64,000 bases of DNA from Artocarpus heterophyllus. Its lineage: Eukaryota; Streptophyta; Magnoliopsida; Rosales; Moraceae. The DNA lies in assembly GCA_025403435.1 (NCBI GenBank), contig JAJQZP010000232.1:186001-250000 (forward strand), given 5' to 3'. Within the stretch, counting starts at the first letter, position 1. Every line of letters starts with the position of its first letter. Below are positions 35,109 through 48,380 of the stretch, in pieces. Below the pieces are notes generated by a model. That model was given only the letters and a program-made list of their open reading frames with translations, was not told the origin of the DNA and searched no databases. A program made the translations under genes and the position numbers.

Positions 35109-38100
35109 CTAGGCCCAATCAATATTGTATCTAATACCATTGACCTAGTATAACTGTCATACTTAGGCTGTGGAAGAAACTTAGTGAGTGGATCAACAAC
35201 ATTGTCATTTGTAGGTACTCTACATATCTTCACGTCTCCTCTGTCAATGATTTCTCGAATGAGATAATAATGCCTGAGTATGTGTTTAGATCACTGATGT
35301 GATCTAGGTTCCTTAGCCTGTGCTATGGTCCCGTTATTGTCACAATACAAGTCTACTGGATCTGATATACAAGGAACAACACCCAATGTAGTAATAAACT
35401 TTTTGATCCAAACTGCTTCCTTAGTTGTTTCTGAGGCGGCTATATACTCAGCTTCTATTGTAGAATCAGTAACGGTGCCTTGCTTTGAACTTCTCTAGCT
35501 CACTACACCTTCATTCAAACAGAACACATAACCTGACTGCGATCAAAAGTCATCCTTGTCGGACTGGAAGCTGGCATCTATATAACCACTTCCAACAAGC
35601 TCATCTTCCTCTCCTCCATATAGTAAGAATGCATCCTTAGTTCTTCTCAAATATTTAAGGATATTCTTGACTATTGTCCAGTAACTTTCACCTGGATCTG
35701 ATTGGCATTTGCTGGTAATGCTTAAGGCATATGAGACATTAGGTTGATTACATAACATTGCATACATGATAGATCTAATGGCAAAAGCATGTGGAATCTT
35801 ATTCATGTGGTCTCGCTCATCCTGTGTCATTGGACACTGAGTCTTGCTGAGACTAATTCCATGGGGCATTGGCAAGAATCCACTCTTGGAATCTTGCATA
35901 CTTAACCTATTCAATACCTTGTCAATGTATGTGCTCTGACATAGGCCAACAAGCCTCTTAGATCTATCCCTATAGATCTTGATGCCTAGAATATAGGCAG
36001 CTTCATCTAAGTCTTTCATTGAGAAACAATTCCCTAACCATGATTTAACATTTTGTAGAGTAGGGATATCGTTTCCAATGAGTAATATGTCATCAACATA
36101 TAGCACTAAAAAGACTATTGTGCTCCCACTAACCTTCTTGTAAACATAAGCCTCATCTTCATTTTTAATGAAACCAAACTCTTTGATTGCTTCATGAAAA
36201 TGAAGATTCCAACTCTGAGATGCTTGCTTCAATCCATAAATGGATCTTTGAAGCTTGCATACCTTTCCAGAATTCTCAAGAATAACAAAACCCTCAGGTG
36301 GTGTCATATACACATACTCAAGTAGGTTTCCGTTAAGAAACTCTGTTTTGAGATCCATTTGCCAAATCTCATGATCATAATATGCAGCTATGGCAAGGAG
36401 AATCCGAATGGATTTATGCATAGCAACTGGTGAAAAAGTTTCATCACAGTCTATACCATGTGTTTCCCTAAAACCTTTTGCAGCCAGTCTTGCCTTAAAG
36501 GTATACACATTGCCATCCATGTCTATTTTCTTTTTGAAAACCCATTTGTACCCAATAGTCTTTAAACCATCAGGCGGATCAATCAAAGTCCATACTTGAT
36601 TATCATACATGGATTGTATCTCTGACTTCATGGCTTCTAGCCATTTCTCATAGTTAGGGCTATTCATAGCCTCTTGGTAGGATGTGAGCTCATTTTGATC
36701 CACAATCATCACATCATTATTATTAGTTAAGAGAAATCCATAACTCTTAGAGCTCTAACATGTCCTACTAGACCTCCTCCGGCCTTGTGCTACTTGTGTA
36801 GGCTCAACAACTACTTGTTGATCTAGTTGAGATTCCACAAGTGGTTCAATGCTATTTTGTGGTTCTTGAATTTCTTCAAGTTGAATTTTAATCCCACTAG
36901 TTCCTTTAGAAATGAATTCTCTTTCTAAAAAGATACCATTCCGAGCAACAAATACTTTGTTCTCAAAAGTATTGTAGGCGTAATATCCTTTAATTTCTTC
37001 AGGATATCCCACAAAAAGGCATTTGTCTGATTTGGGTGCCAATTTATTTGAAATTTGGCACTTCACATAAGCGTCACATCCACAAATCTTAAGAAAAAAC
37101 AAACTAGGTGACTTCCCAGTCCATATCTCATATGGTGTCTTTTGAACCGCCTTTGATGGAACTCTGTTTATTATGAAAGCAGTAGTTTTCAAAGCATACC
37201 CCCAAAAGGATATTGGAAGATCTAACTGACTCATCATAGATCAAACCATATCCAATAAAGTTTGAATGCTCCATTTAGACACACCATTCTATTGCGGTGT
37301 TCCTGATGGAGTTAATTGTGAGACTATCCCACAATCTCTAAGATGATCAACGAATTCTTGGTTTAAGTATTCACCACCTCGATCTGATCAAAGTGCTTTA
37401 ATACTTTTTCCAAGTTGATTTTGTACTTCATTTTTGAAAATTTTGAACTTTTCAAAAGATTTAGATTTTGGTTTCATTAGATAGACATAGCCATATCTAC
37501 TAAAATCATCGGTGAAAGTAATGAAGTATTGAAAACCTACTCTAGCAGTGGAACTTAATGGTCCACATACATCATAATGTACAAGGCCCAATAAGTCATT
37601 AGCCCTTTCACTATGTCCAGTAAAAGGTGTCTTAGTCATTTTGCCTAATAAACAAGACTCAAAATCAAATAAATTCAAAAGCCCATGTTGATGGAGTTTT
37701 GAAATGCATTTCTCATTTATATGGGCCAAATGACAATGCCAAAGATAGATTGGGTTTAAATCTTTAGATTTAAACTTCTTTGTATTAACATTATAGATGG
37801 ACTTTTCATTTTTGTTTTCAATGTTCAGAACATAATGACCATTTGTTTATGGAGCATATCCATAGAAAATATTGTCACGGTAAATGGAGCATTCATTATT
37901 CCTAATAATAAACTCAAAATTTTCATTGTCCAAACAAAAAATAGAAATAATATTCCTACCCATAGCAGGTGCATAATAACAATTTTCTAAACTTAAAACA
38001 ACTCCACTAGGCAAAGTCAACTCATATGTTCCTACAGCTAAAGCAGCAACTCTTGCTCCATTTCCAACATGTAGGTCCACTTCGCCTTTAGCCAAGATTC

Positions 38101-40578
38101 TAGTCCTCTTAAGACCCTACACATAAGTACAAATGTGAGATCCAGATCCAATATCTAATACCCAGGAATCAGAAGTAGACAAATTGACTTTTATAACATA
38201 AATACCTAAAGGAGCATTCACCTACTCTTCTTCTTCTTCAGATCATCCAAATAGAGCTTGCAATTTCTTTTCTAATAACCAGGCTCATTGCAAAAAAAGC
38301 ATACTCCCTTCTTTGGTGGTTTAGCCTTAGGTTCAGGATTGGGCTTGGGGTTAGGCATGGGCTTCTTAAAGTCCTTGGGAGCCTTATTCTTGATCTTACG
38401 CTTTCCTTTCCTTTTCATACCCTTCCTTTTATTAACCATCAGAATATCTTTGGTATTCTTGATGTTCTGTTCGACAGTCTTAAGCATCCTATGCAACTCA
38501 GAAATAGTCTTCTCCATATTATGCATGTTGTAGTTCATAACGAACCCATCATAAGCGTCTAGTAAATATTGGAGAATGATGTCAACAGCCAACTCTTGGC
38601 TAATCTCATGACCAAGTTTTTGCCAATGATCAAGATGACCCTTCATCTTCAAAACATGAGGACTCACTAAACTGCCAGTAGTCAACTTGCACGAAAGTAG
38701 TGCCTTTAAGGTGGAAAACCTCTCAATTCTAGCTTTCTCTTTGAACATTTCCTTGAGATGGCCTACATGGTATAAGCCTCCATTTCCTTTAGTTGCTTCT
38801 AAACCTCTGATTCTATGCTTCCAAGCATGAGGCAAGTGACATCAACAGAGTCATTGAGATGCTTACTGTGAGCATCCTTTTGAGCTCTAGGAGCATTAGT
38901 AGCTGGTTCATCAGGTATAGGTTGATCCAGGACATATTCCTTCCTTTCTTGCTTAAAAACAATTCTCAAGTTTCTATACCAGTCAAGGAAGTTAATGTTG
39001 GGTTTTGTTGGATTTTGTGATTCAAATAAGCAGTAGAAAATCAAAATTAATTCCCACAAAACCCTTGCAGAATCCATGCAATTCGATTAGGTTGATAAGA
39101 AAGTCATAAAATCTTACCAAGATGATAAAAGGGGCAAGATTTCTGAAAGGAAGAGAGCAGGTTCACTTCGGTGACACCCTAACTCAAGCTTTTAGTATTC
39201 AGGATCAGATTCAGACGTTGTTACTTAGAGCAACGCCCTCTATAGGTATCCACATACTCTCTCAAAAACCAAATTGGTGTGCTAGCACCCTCTCCTTGCA
39301 TTAAATGACTCTCTCTAATTTTTAGGGTTTTAATGGTTTTTGCCTTTTAGAATAAGAGAATGGCTTTTCTCATCTACTCTAGCTAGAAACCCTAAAACTG
39401 AGATATATATATATATTTTTTGACTTCAAGATAAAGTTAGAATTTAACGAGGATAAACTGTAATTCAAATATGATTCGTAGAATCTAGACATTATCAGAT
39501 TTAATGAACATAAACATATTTAGTACATCAAATCTAGACATTATCAGGTTCATCGAACCTAGACACAGTAAACCCAAAATTTGTTTTTGGTCTATTCTAA
39601 GTGTACGACATTGTAGGTTCACATAATGTTGATAATGGGCTTGAAATTTTGTCTCTAGCCCACAAATCATAAGTGGCCTCTAGCAAGACATTATGATTAC
39701 CCAAGTTATGCGAATGTCAATAATTTGACATAACCTAATCCACAATAAGTGTTAAAGTCCTTTTGTCACTAGCTACCTTGATTGAACATAAGGCATGGTT
39801 TATGTCATTCTTATACTATTCAATCATATTATTTCTCGATCTTAAGTAGACTAACATCGATAACCCTTATCAATTCATTCCAGTACGGCCATACATTTTT
39901 CTTCAGTCTAACTTATCGAGGGGCCCATAGATATCTTTCTCATAATAAATGAGGGACAAATTCCTAATCACTCACATTTCTTTCATGATTTACTCTATAT
40001 CCAACAACAATCCATTCCATCATCCTGTTAAAGATAATATTAGAACGTGTCAAAATATATAACTTATCGTGTAGGAAACAATGGTTACTTCAGGTCAGAG
40101 GACTAGGATAATACTATTGTGATGAGAATCACTTATGACAATTATCCATGCAGTATTCTCATAGCAGGTCGATCTAATACATCATTTCTCAAATATGTAT
40201 CTATACGTTGATTTAGTATCTCATACACATGATTAGTAAAACATAATCATCAGTCAAACTTCATACTAGTCTTCATTCATTATTATCCCAATAATAATGA
40301 CCGACTAGGGATAATTTAGAATAGAATTCAATTTTCACCTAAGAGTTTTACTATCAAGTCACTACTTGATGACCTTAGGCAGAATTAACTATTCATAGAA
40401 TTGTAATAAAAGACAATAATTAAAATGCCTCTTTATAAATAAAATACAAATGTAATGAAGTCAAAATGTGGTCATTACATAATTGGCCTAAGGCACATCA
40501 CTAACAGTTAGTCCCATTGAGCTTATCCTTCTCAAGGATCGTTCGTAGTGACAAGTTAGATGTGGTGTTTGATACCAT
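35109..40578 (-). pseudogene. CopB-1 gag-pol polyprotein, decayed and interrupted
   Basis: The start ATG is at 40578, on the far side of the solo LTR (38996-40506); the frame resumes at ~38995 with FLDWYRNLR. Other pieces: gag with a damaged knuckle (CFFCNEPGY, His lost, then a stop) 38272-38835; protease/pre-integrase 37847-38095; integrase core 37388-37729 ([22 protein letters not shown]); integrase end 36755-37237; RT and RNase H 35543-36712 with [11 protein letters not shown]. Stops between pieces include the one after QNQLGKSIKAL. The final RNase H part, 35109-35540, is out of frame. Integrase precedes RT, as in copia. Confidence 0.9.
38996..40506 (-). mobile_element. Solo LTR of the CopB family inside CopB-1 gag (1511 bp)
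   Basis: The ends are TGTTGGG and CTAACA. It is flanked by GTTAA (38991-38995) and GTTAG (40507-40511), a 5-bp duplication with one change. No primer-binding site or leader lies next to it. On the minus strand, gag sequence with an ATG lies immediately beyond its right end and gag continues on its left, in one frame once the insertion and one TSD copy are discounted. It is therefore not the 5' LTR of CopB-1. Confidence 0.85.
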
Positions 40579-42170
40579 TATCTGCAACAAAAATATACAC
40601 AAAGTACTTAGCATTTTATTAAACAATTTTTAATGAGGCATAATTTAAATCCCACAAATTTTATCAAATTAATAACCCTCAATATTAATTTGGCACTCAC
40701 AACAATTGTAATTTTAGTGGGCCAAGATCCATATTTCACTTCACTTTAAGTATGCTTTGGCTTATCACCTAAAGTATGGTTATTTAGGTAGGTAACTCTT
40801 TACCAATTACATCTTATGTAAATCTTGGATAAATATGGGATTTGACATCACATGTCCTGGCTAATTAAAATCCCATCTAATGCCCTAGGTCCAAAACCAT
40901 TTTGATAACCTAGTTAAGTCCAACCATTTCAAACATATGGACATCACTATTATCCATCTTGTCTTAGATAGATGGCTTAACGCACCTTGCTTTTACACAA
41001 CCTATGTTTAGTAATCCAAGTCTTGGCAAGTGTTGAATTATGGGAGGCATTTTAATGACTTAATATTAAGCGAGGGTTCTACTTTAATTTTATTTTATTG
41101 TTTATTATCATGTCGCATCACATACATAGCATCATATACATAGCATCACATACATAGCATAATAATAACACAATAAGCATGTCATAGCATGGCCCAAATC
41201 TAGATTGATCTTTATAAGCCAATATAAAGGTTAATGGTCAATCCTAGGTAATCTTCATCTCCATGGATTTCCTTAGATTGCCACGAACGGACTCCATCTT
41301 GAGCCTCCATGTTGGACCTCCATCTATCTTGATCTCGGGCTTTGATTTTACATTACAAATTGCAATATAAACTATTCTATTTCTACTAAATAAATAAATA
41401 AATTACAACAAATTGAAAAACGACACGTAGGCCGTATTTAAAATTACAAACCCAAAATAAAATTAAATAAAACCTGCCAATCACATACATTGGTATAAAA
41501 GGGCTATGCTATGCACCATGCAATTCACACTAAACACATAAACATAACAATATAATTTCATTATAGTTAAATTTTTTTATTATGACCAAAACAATATATG
41601 TGATGAATCAATTCGGGGTCAAGGGGCAACGCCCCTGACAATTTACCTTACTCATTTGAATGAGTTGTTGCCTAAATCCATTGATTTTAATTAATCAAAT
41701 TACCTAATCTATTCATAATAGAATTAATTAATCTCTGTTTAACGCTTAATCAGATTCATGAAATTTATTATCTATTTTAAACCGATCATCCTTGTTTAAC
41801 AATTAAACAAACCATATGATATATATTAATCTATTCAAAAAAGATTATCACTGTTTAACATTTAAACAGTCCGCCACTTTAATAAAACCGAAGCCAGATT
41901 TACAGTATATCATTTAATCATCTCAAAACAAATTACTAGATTCTTGTTAAATTGTAATATTAATCAAATTAACAACAACAGTTTATAAGAAACAATAAAC
42001 GTATTAATCAAATTAACACGGTAAAAATGTTTAATCAAATAAAACCTCAAACACATTAATCCAATTAATGTATAAATCATATCCATGAAAATCACAAATA
42101 CACAAAACCATATAAAATCAATTTAATCGAATTCACAAGTCGTTCTATTACCAGAATATTGTTTGAAGAG
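40579..42170 (-). other. CopB-1 untranslated leader (probable)
   Basis: This is ~1.6 kb of AT-rich sequence upstream of the CopB-1 gag start, ended by the junction with a CopA-6 LTR fragment. It has no open frame over 60 codons and no LTR or primer-binding site. It contains a short tandem repeat at 41115-41160 and a small inverted repeat AGGGGC-AAC-GCCCCT near 41625. Assignment as leader rests on position and on the similar leader length in CopA; part may be host DNA. Confidence 0.5.
41115..41160. repeat. Short tandem repeat (~15 bp x 3)
   Basis: Three successive copies close to GCATCACATACATA. Confidence 0.75.
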
Positions 42171-42361
42171 TACCACTAAAAGCTTGGAGCTACACTCTCG
42201 AACTTTATAGAATTACGAAGCTTGTGTAGCTAAGTCTCCATGACATATCATAGTGTATTGCATCCCCATTTGATCATCCATAATCGGCTTAAGGACAAGT
42301 TATGTCTTACCTTCCTGATTATTTTTATCTTACGTTCCATTGTCTCACCATTAGTAAACTT
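42171..42361 (-). repeat. CopA-6 3' LTR fragment, outer side
   Basis: It matches the CopA LTR from the position after GCTACT up to AAACTT, where CopA-5 inserts. About 1.1-1.2 kb of the LTR that should precede it is missing, so 42170/42171 is a deletion or rearrangement breakpoint. Confidence 0.8.
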
Positions 42362-44405
42362 TGTTGGAAACAAAGTGCGCAGCGGAATTTTTTAAAAAAA
42401 AAAAAAAAAATTTATCATCAGAGTATTTTCCAAAATACAAGTATGACATGTTATATGTATAAATTAAACAGATCTTACTAACCTCAGTGTGCCGAAGAAC
42501 CTCCGCGACCTGTGTAGAGAAGTAACGTTCCAGAAGAGCCTCAACCAACTGGTCTTCTTTGCTATTCTCTATCCACAACCGGAGTGAGTGTGGGCTCACA
42601 CGTAGCTCTTCCACCGGTGACTCTCCTTCCAACCAATAGAGAGAACCCAAAGCTAGTGTTCGTGATTTGTGAACAAAAGCTCTCAGGGAGTTTTCAGATG
42701 CTCACTAGAAGAGTATCACTCTTAATCTCTCAAATTGATCTGAGTAAATCATTAGACTCACTCCCTTTTTATACCTATTGGTCCTTGGGGTCAGTCCATA
42801 TCAGATTAGGTCTCAAAAATCGAAACAGAATCAAGTTCGGATCAATATCTGATAAGATACGCGTGAAAAACGCGTAATCTTAGCTGTCGCGGTCGGCATG
42901 CCGAACTGTGAGATAGGCAGGCCGAACTGGCCAGTTCGGCAGGCCGAACTTTCTGATCGGCAGGCCGAACTGCCGAGAAAAAATCTCCGCGAATCTTTTA
43001 TTTTCCACCCGAGATTCTAAAGGATAAAGTCTCAGTTTTGATTCAAATAGCCCAATAGAAAAGATATCTGATCAAAACAAACTCTATCAAGATAATCTCT
43101 AAGAAAATAAATCAATTCAAATAATTCTACAAGTTTATCTTGTTCTAATTGTCCAAAATTAAAACAACCGATAAACAGACAAGAATTATCCGAACGCCAT
43201 AATTCAACAAGTTCATCTTGAACTAATTTCTTACAAAATTAATTCAACCGATAAACAGACATGAATTATTTGATTCTTATAAATTTTAAACCAATCTGAT
43301 AAATCCGACATAAGTCACCAATTATTGGAAAAACACGCCGTGTCGTTACAGGATTTTGTGAGCTAGCAAAGGGGACCAAAATGGACCTATAAAGTTCAAG
43401 CTCACGATAATTATGAAACCCAATATCCCAGATATACATTTCACAATTATCAACTCCAACGCTACTCCACTAAAAGCTTGGAGCTGCACTCTCGAACTTT
43501 ACAGAATTACGAAGCTCATGTAGCTAAGTCTCCATGACATATCATAGTGTATCGCATCCCCATATGATCATCCATAATCGGCTTAAGGACAAGTTCTGTC
43601 TTACCTTCCCGATTATTTTTATCTTACGTTCCATTGTCTCACCATTAGAAAACTTACCATCCAAAGATAGTATACCATTCGGTTACACCTATGTATCCAA
43701 ATGGTTGAGCGCTCCAGTTTTCCAATTACAGGACAACGCATATAAGAGGATATCATTACTCCTAAAGAGGAGCTATGGATTCCATATCTATGAATAACAA
43801 GTCTACGCTATCAAGAGTCATGCCTCCAACGTACCGGCATGCATGCCACTATAGAGATGTGGGAGTCACCCATTGGTACATCAAAAGACACAAGTCGAGA
43901 CAACGGGCCCATTATTCATCTCAGGATTAAGATACAATACAAACGACTGTCTAAAGTGAATCGATTTGCCAAGACAGAATTATTAATCCAAATCAATTCA
44001 CTTTATGTCCCGATCCAACACATCGTCACCTATGACAACGCGCCAATGTTTCTATTCACGGAGTCCAACTCCGATGGCCAAGACAAACCATCTCCCAAAA
44101 GGGATATAGACAACATAACAATCTTTACATGAATAAAGCGCCCAACTTTATTCCCTCGATTGCGGATCATATATTTTAGACCATCACCTTAAGAGTCGTG
44201 TCTACCGCATAATCATCCCATCATATGCCCAACTCTTAAGGTTTAGACTGACAGTCTCAGACTACTGTTTGCTTATCATACATTCAACAAATATGAACGT
44301 AAAGAGGACAATATTTGGTATATATAAATGAATAAATTCTTTATTGATAAAAATGTCTCCAAAAACGTATTACATTTTTACTCCTTAGAGCATACATGTC
44401 TAACA
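42362..44405 (-). repeat. CopA-5 3' LTR (2044 bp)
   Basis: TGTTGGAAAC to TGTCTAACA on the plus strand. It carries the four-unit palindrome cluster at 42890-42978 and a longer A-run near 42395 than CopA-2. Confidence 0.93.
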
Positions 44406-44419
44406 ATCTCCCACTTGCA

Positions 44420-47400
44420 CTAAGTGAGTAAATACTGCAAATTTCGCATCCCCATAGCTTCCACATGCCTTTCGAAGACTCTCCCAGAAAGTGTCTTCGT
44501 AAATGGATCAGCTAAATTGTCCTCTGACGCGATCTTGCACACCGTGACATGCCCGCTCTCAACGAAGTCCTTTATCACATGATACTTCCGATCAATATGC
44601 TTACTCTTCTTGTGAAATCTTGGTTCCTTAGCATTAGCTACCGCCGCACTGTTATCACAGTACAGTGATACCGCTTTATCCATACCAGGAACTACCTCAA
44701 GATCCCCAAGGAACTTGCGGAGCCACACTGCTTCTTTCGAAGCATCACTAGCCGCCACATACTCGGCCTCCATCGTTGAATCCGAAGTGCAATCTTGCTT
44801 CGCATTTCTCCAACTGATGGCACCGCCACCCAGAGTAAACACAAACCCTGAAGTCGATTTCCTAGAATCCAGGCAGGATTGAAAATCCGAATCAGTGTAT
44901 CCTAGAGGAGTTAAATCCTCACCCGAATACACAAGCATATACCCTCGAGTCCTTCTCAGGTACTTGAAAATATGCTTTACCGCAACCCAATGGTTCGGTC
45001 CTGGATTCCGCCTGAAATCGACTCACAATCCCGACCTCATAGCTAATATCCGGTCGAGTGCAAAGCATGGCATACATGAGACTACCCACTGCCGAAGCAT
45101 AAGGCACCTTCTTCATGTATTCTCTTTCTTCATAAGACTTTGGAGAGTCTTTCTTAGAAAGAGTAATTCTAGACCTAGATGGTTGCCCACCTTTCTTGGA
45201 ATCCTGCATTGCAAACCTCCTGAGAATTTTATCTATGTATCCCGGCCTGTGACAAAGCTATCATTTTGTTCTTCCTATCCCGCAAGATCTGGATACCGAG
45301 AATAAAATTAGCCTCACCTAAGTCCTTCATGTCAAACTGCTTGGTCAACCATAATTTGACCGATGACAATGCCCCAACGTCATTGCCAATTAGCAGAATG
45401 TCATCTACATAGAGCTAGTAGAAAAACCACCTTTCCATCCTTAATGTGTTTGTAAACACATGGTTCATCCACATTTTGTGAGAACCCATAAGTCCTTGAT
45501 CACTTGATCAAATCTTATGTTCCAAGAACGAGAAGCCTGCTTAAGTCCATAAATAGACTTTAGCAACTTACAAACCTTACCCTCTTGACCCTGCGACCTT
45601 GAACCCGTCTGGTTGTTCCATATAAATAGGACTCATCAAGATAGCCATTCAGAAAAGCCGTCTTGACATCCATCTGCCAAATCTCAGTAGTCGAGAGTGG
45701 CAGCTATGGACAAGAGAATCTGGATGGACTTAAGCATGGCTACAGGCGAAAAGGTTTCCTCATAATCGATTCCTTCCTTTTGCGTATAATCCTTAGCTAC
45801 CAGTCTAGCCTTAAAGGTTTCAACCTTTCCATCCACTCCTCTTTTCCTCTTGTAGATCCACTTACACCCTATGGGTTTTACCCCTTCGGGAAGATCTACA
45901 AGCTCCCAGACCCGATTAGTCTCCATAGACTTCATCTCAATGTTCATGGCCTCTGTCCAGAGTCTTGAATCAACATCCTCCATAGCTTCTGCGTAAGTAT
46001 AAGGATCCCTGTCATGTTCATCCGGTTCAGCCAAAAAGACCTCCCCATTGAACATATACCTCTCAGGTTGACGCCCGATCCTCCCACTACGCCGAAGCCC
46101 CTGTGGTTGTTGTTCAGGTTTGTTTGGTTTTTCTACACCGATCGGAATGGTTTCGTTCGGAACCTCCGGAGTAAACGGATTACCCCTCAACTCCTCAAGC
46201 ACCACTTTGCTTTGAGGTTTAAAGTCGTTCATGTAACTCTCCTCAAGGAAAGTTGCATTAGTTGAAACCACGACTTTATTTTCCTTTGGGTTATAAAAAT
46301 AACCCCCTTTAGTCCCTTTTGGATATCCTACAAACACGCAAACTTCTGAACGTGCTTCCAACTTATTCGGATCCTTAAACAGGACATGAGCTGGACATCC
46401 CCATATGCGAATATGGTTTAAGGATGTCTTCCGTCTTGTCCACAACTCGTGAGGAGTTTTAGGGACCGTTTTTGAAGGCACATTGTTCAAAAGATAACAT
46501 GCGGTTTGTAGTGCATATCCCCAAAAGGATAAAGGCAATGATGAATAACTCATCATGGACCGAATCATGTCCAACAAAGTCCTATTCCTTCTCTCCGCTA
46601 CGCCATTCTGCTGCGGAGTGCCCGGCGCAGTCAAATGGGATAAAATCCCATTCTCTAACAAGTGTCCCAAGAACTCATCAGAAAGGTATTCCCCACCTCG
46701 ATCAGATCGAAGTGCCTTTATGGGTCTACCCAATTGCTTTTCCACTTCAGCCCGAAACTCCCTGAACTTATCATAAGTTTCGCTTTTGTGGTGCATTAGG
46801 TACACATACCCATATCTTGAGTAATCGTCAATAAAAGTGACGAAGTACTCATACCCTCCTCGTGCCCGGATGTTCATCGGTCCGCAAACATCACTATGCA
46901 CAAGTTCTAGAACCCCTTCGGCCCTATTGCCCTTAGACCCGTATGGTCTTTTGGTCATTTTACCCTCCAAACAAGACTCACATTGAGGTATAGATTCCAC
47001 CTTTAAGTGACTTAAAGGTCCATCCCTTACCAACCTTTGAATCCTATTCAGGTTAATATGGCCAAGGCGCAAATGCCAAAGATAAGTCTTATTAGAGTGA
47101 GAAGTTTTAAGTCTTTTTGAGTCATTATCATTTATCTCAGCATTAAGCAATAAGTCCATCTTAGGTTTGATAAAATATAGATTATTTTGCATCCATCCAG
47201 AACAGATAAAAGATTTGTTTTTACGAATCACCACTTTTTCAATAAAAGATACCACGTAGGAGTCTTTAAATAAAGAAGATACAGAAATTAAATTCCTTTT
47301 AAATTTAGGAACATAAAAACAATCTCGCAAAATTAAACTCCTATAATTATCAAAACAAAGATGGACATCTCCCACTGCTTCCGCTGAGACCAAGGATCCA

Positions 47401-48380
47401 TCGCCCATCCGAAGCGTTAAGTCTTCACGAAGTAGACTTCTCGTTTCTTTGAATCCCTGCAGAGAAACACAAACATGATTAGTTGCACCAGAATCTATGA
47501 CCCAAATGTCACTGGATTCCTCAACCAAACAAGTTTCTAAATATAGAAGATCACACCTACCTCCCTTGGAAAGGAAGTCCTTGCAATGCTTCTTTATATG
47601 CCCGACCTTACCACAAAAGAAGCACTTAAGCTTCTTTGGGTTCTTCTTCTTCTTCTTCTTGCTCTTGGTAGCAATAGGAATAGAAGACTTACCACTCTTG
47701 GCCCGTTGCTTCTTTCCATTCCCAGAGTTAGGATTGGAACCAGAAGCAGCTACCATATTGGCCTCTCCACCAGCAGGAGACTCCCTGATCAGCAGTTCAA
47801 ACTCCTGTAACTGTTTCATCAGTTCTGTCAAGGTCATATCCCGTCTATTGCTCAAATTAAAAGTAGCTCTAAACGGAATAAATTCCTTAGACAGAGTCTC
47901 AAAGACCATAGTCATCTGAGTTTCAGCATCGATGTCGGCTCCATTGGTTTGAGCCTCAGCGAGGTAACCCATGACCAACATCATGTGCTCCTTTACAGAT
48001 GTCCCCGGTCTCTGTCTACAGTTTAAGAGTTTCCGAAGCGCCCCTTGCCGCTTTGTTATGGCCTGGCCTCCAAACATATCCTCAAGATTATCCAAGATCT
48101 GCTTCGCAGTCTCATAATCCTGATGTTGAGCCTGCAGCACGTTATTCATGCTAGCCATAACATAGCAGCGGGCCTGATCATTAGCATCTTTCCAGCGTTC
48201 GTACGCTTGGAATTGCTCATTACTTGAGTCTCCCGTAGGCTCGGGAGGACAAGGAGTTGTCAGTACATACTTCAGTTTCTCAAAGGATAGGACGATGTCC
48301 AGGTTCCGTTTCCAATCATTATAGTTCTCACCGGTTAATTGGTTTTTGTCAAGTATCGATGATAAAGCGTTTTTAGACAT
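44420..48380 (-). pseudogene. CopA-5 gag-pol: intact gag to RT start, then frameshifted
   Basis: From the MSKN ATG at 48380 the frame is open through gag, knuckle, protease, integrase (all D,D35E residues) and the first part of RT, then stops at 45684. Between 45007 and 45687 there are seven one-base insertions relative to CopA-2: at about 45007, 45241, 45416, 45494, 45591, 45629 and 45687. Beyond them the RNase H end (44420-44938) is open again. Each insertion places two bases of a transition pair side by side, which suggests a consensus error, so the gene may really be intact. It is called a pseudogene as written. Confidence 0.88.

Larger units (their letters stand above)
33581..42170 (-). 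mobile_element. CopB-1: second copia family, truncated at its 5' end
   Basis: The parts are a 3' LTR 33581-35094, a polypurine tract, a decayed gag-pol 35109-40578 (minus) and a leader to ~42170, where it abuts a CopA-6 LTR fragment. Primer-binding site and 5' LTR are missing. It differs from CopA in LTR length (1.5 kb), LTR sequence and protein sequence, and it lacks the palindrome clusters. A solo LTR of the same family lies within its gag. Confidence 0.85.

Noticed and set aside
38799..39077. A gag-like protein with a novel N-terminus (MDSARVLWEL)
   Set aside because: The N-terminal part is LTR sequence of the solo LTR read through into CopB-1 gag.
40571..40590. Primer-binding site at TGGTATCA in the CopB-1 gag start
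   Set aside because: Only eight bases match the tRNA-iMet site, no LTR end precedes it, and the sequence is explained by the ATG and first gag codons.
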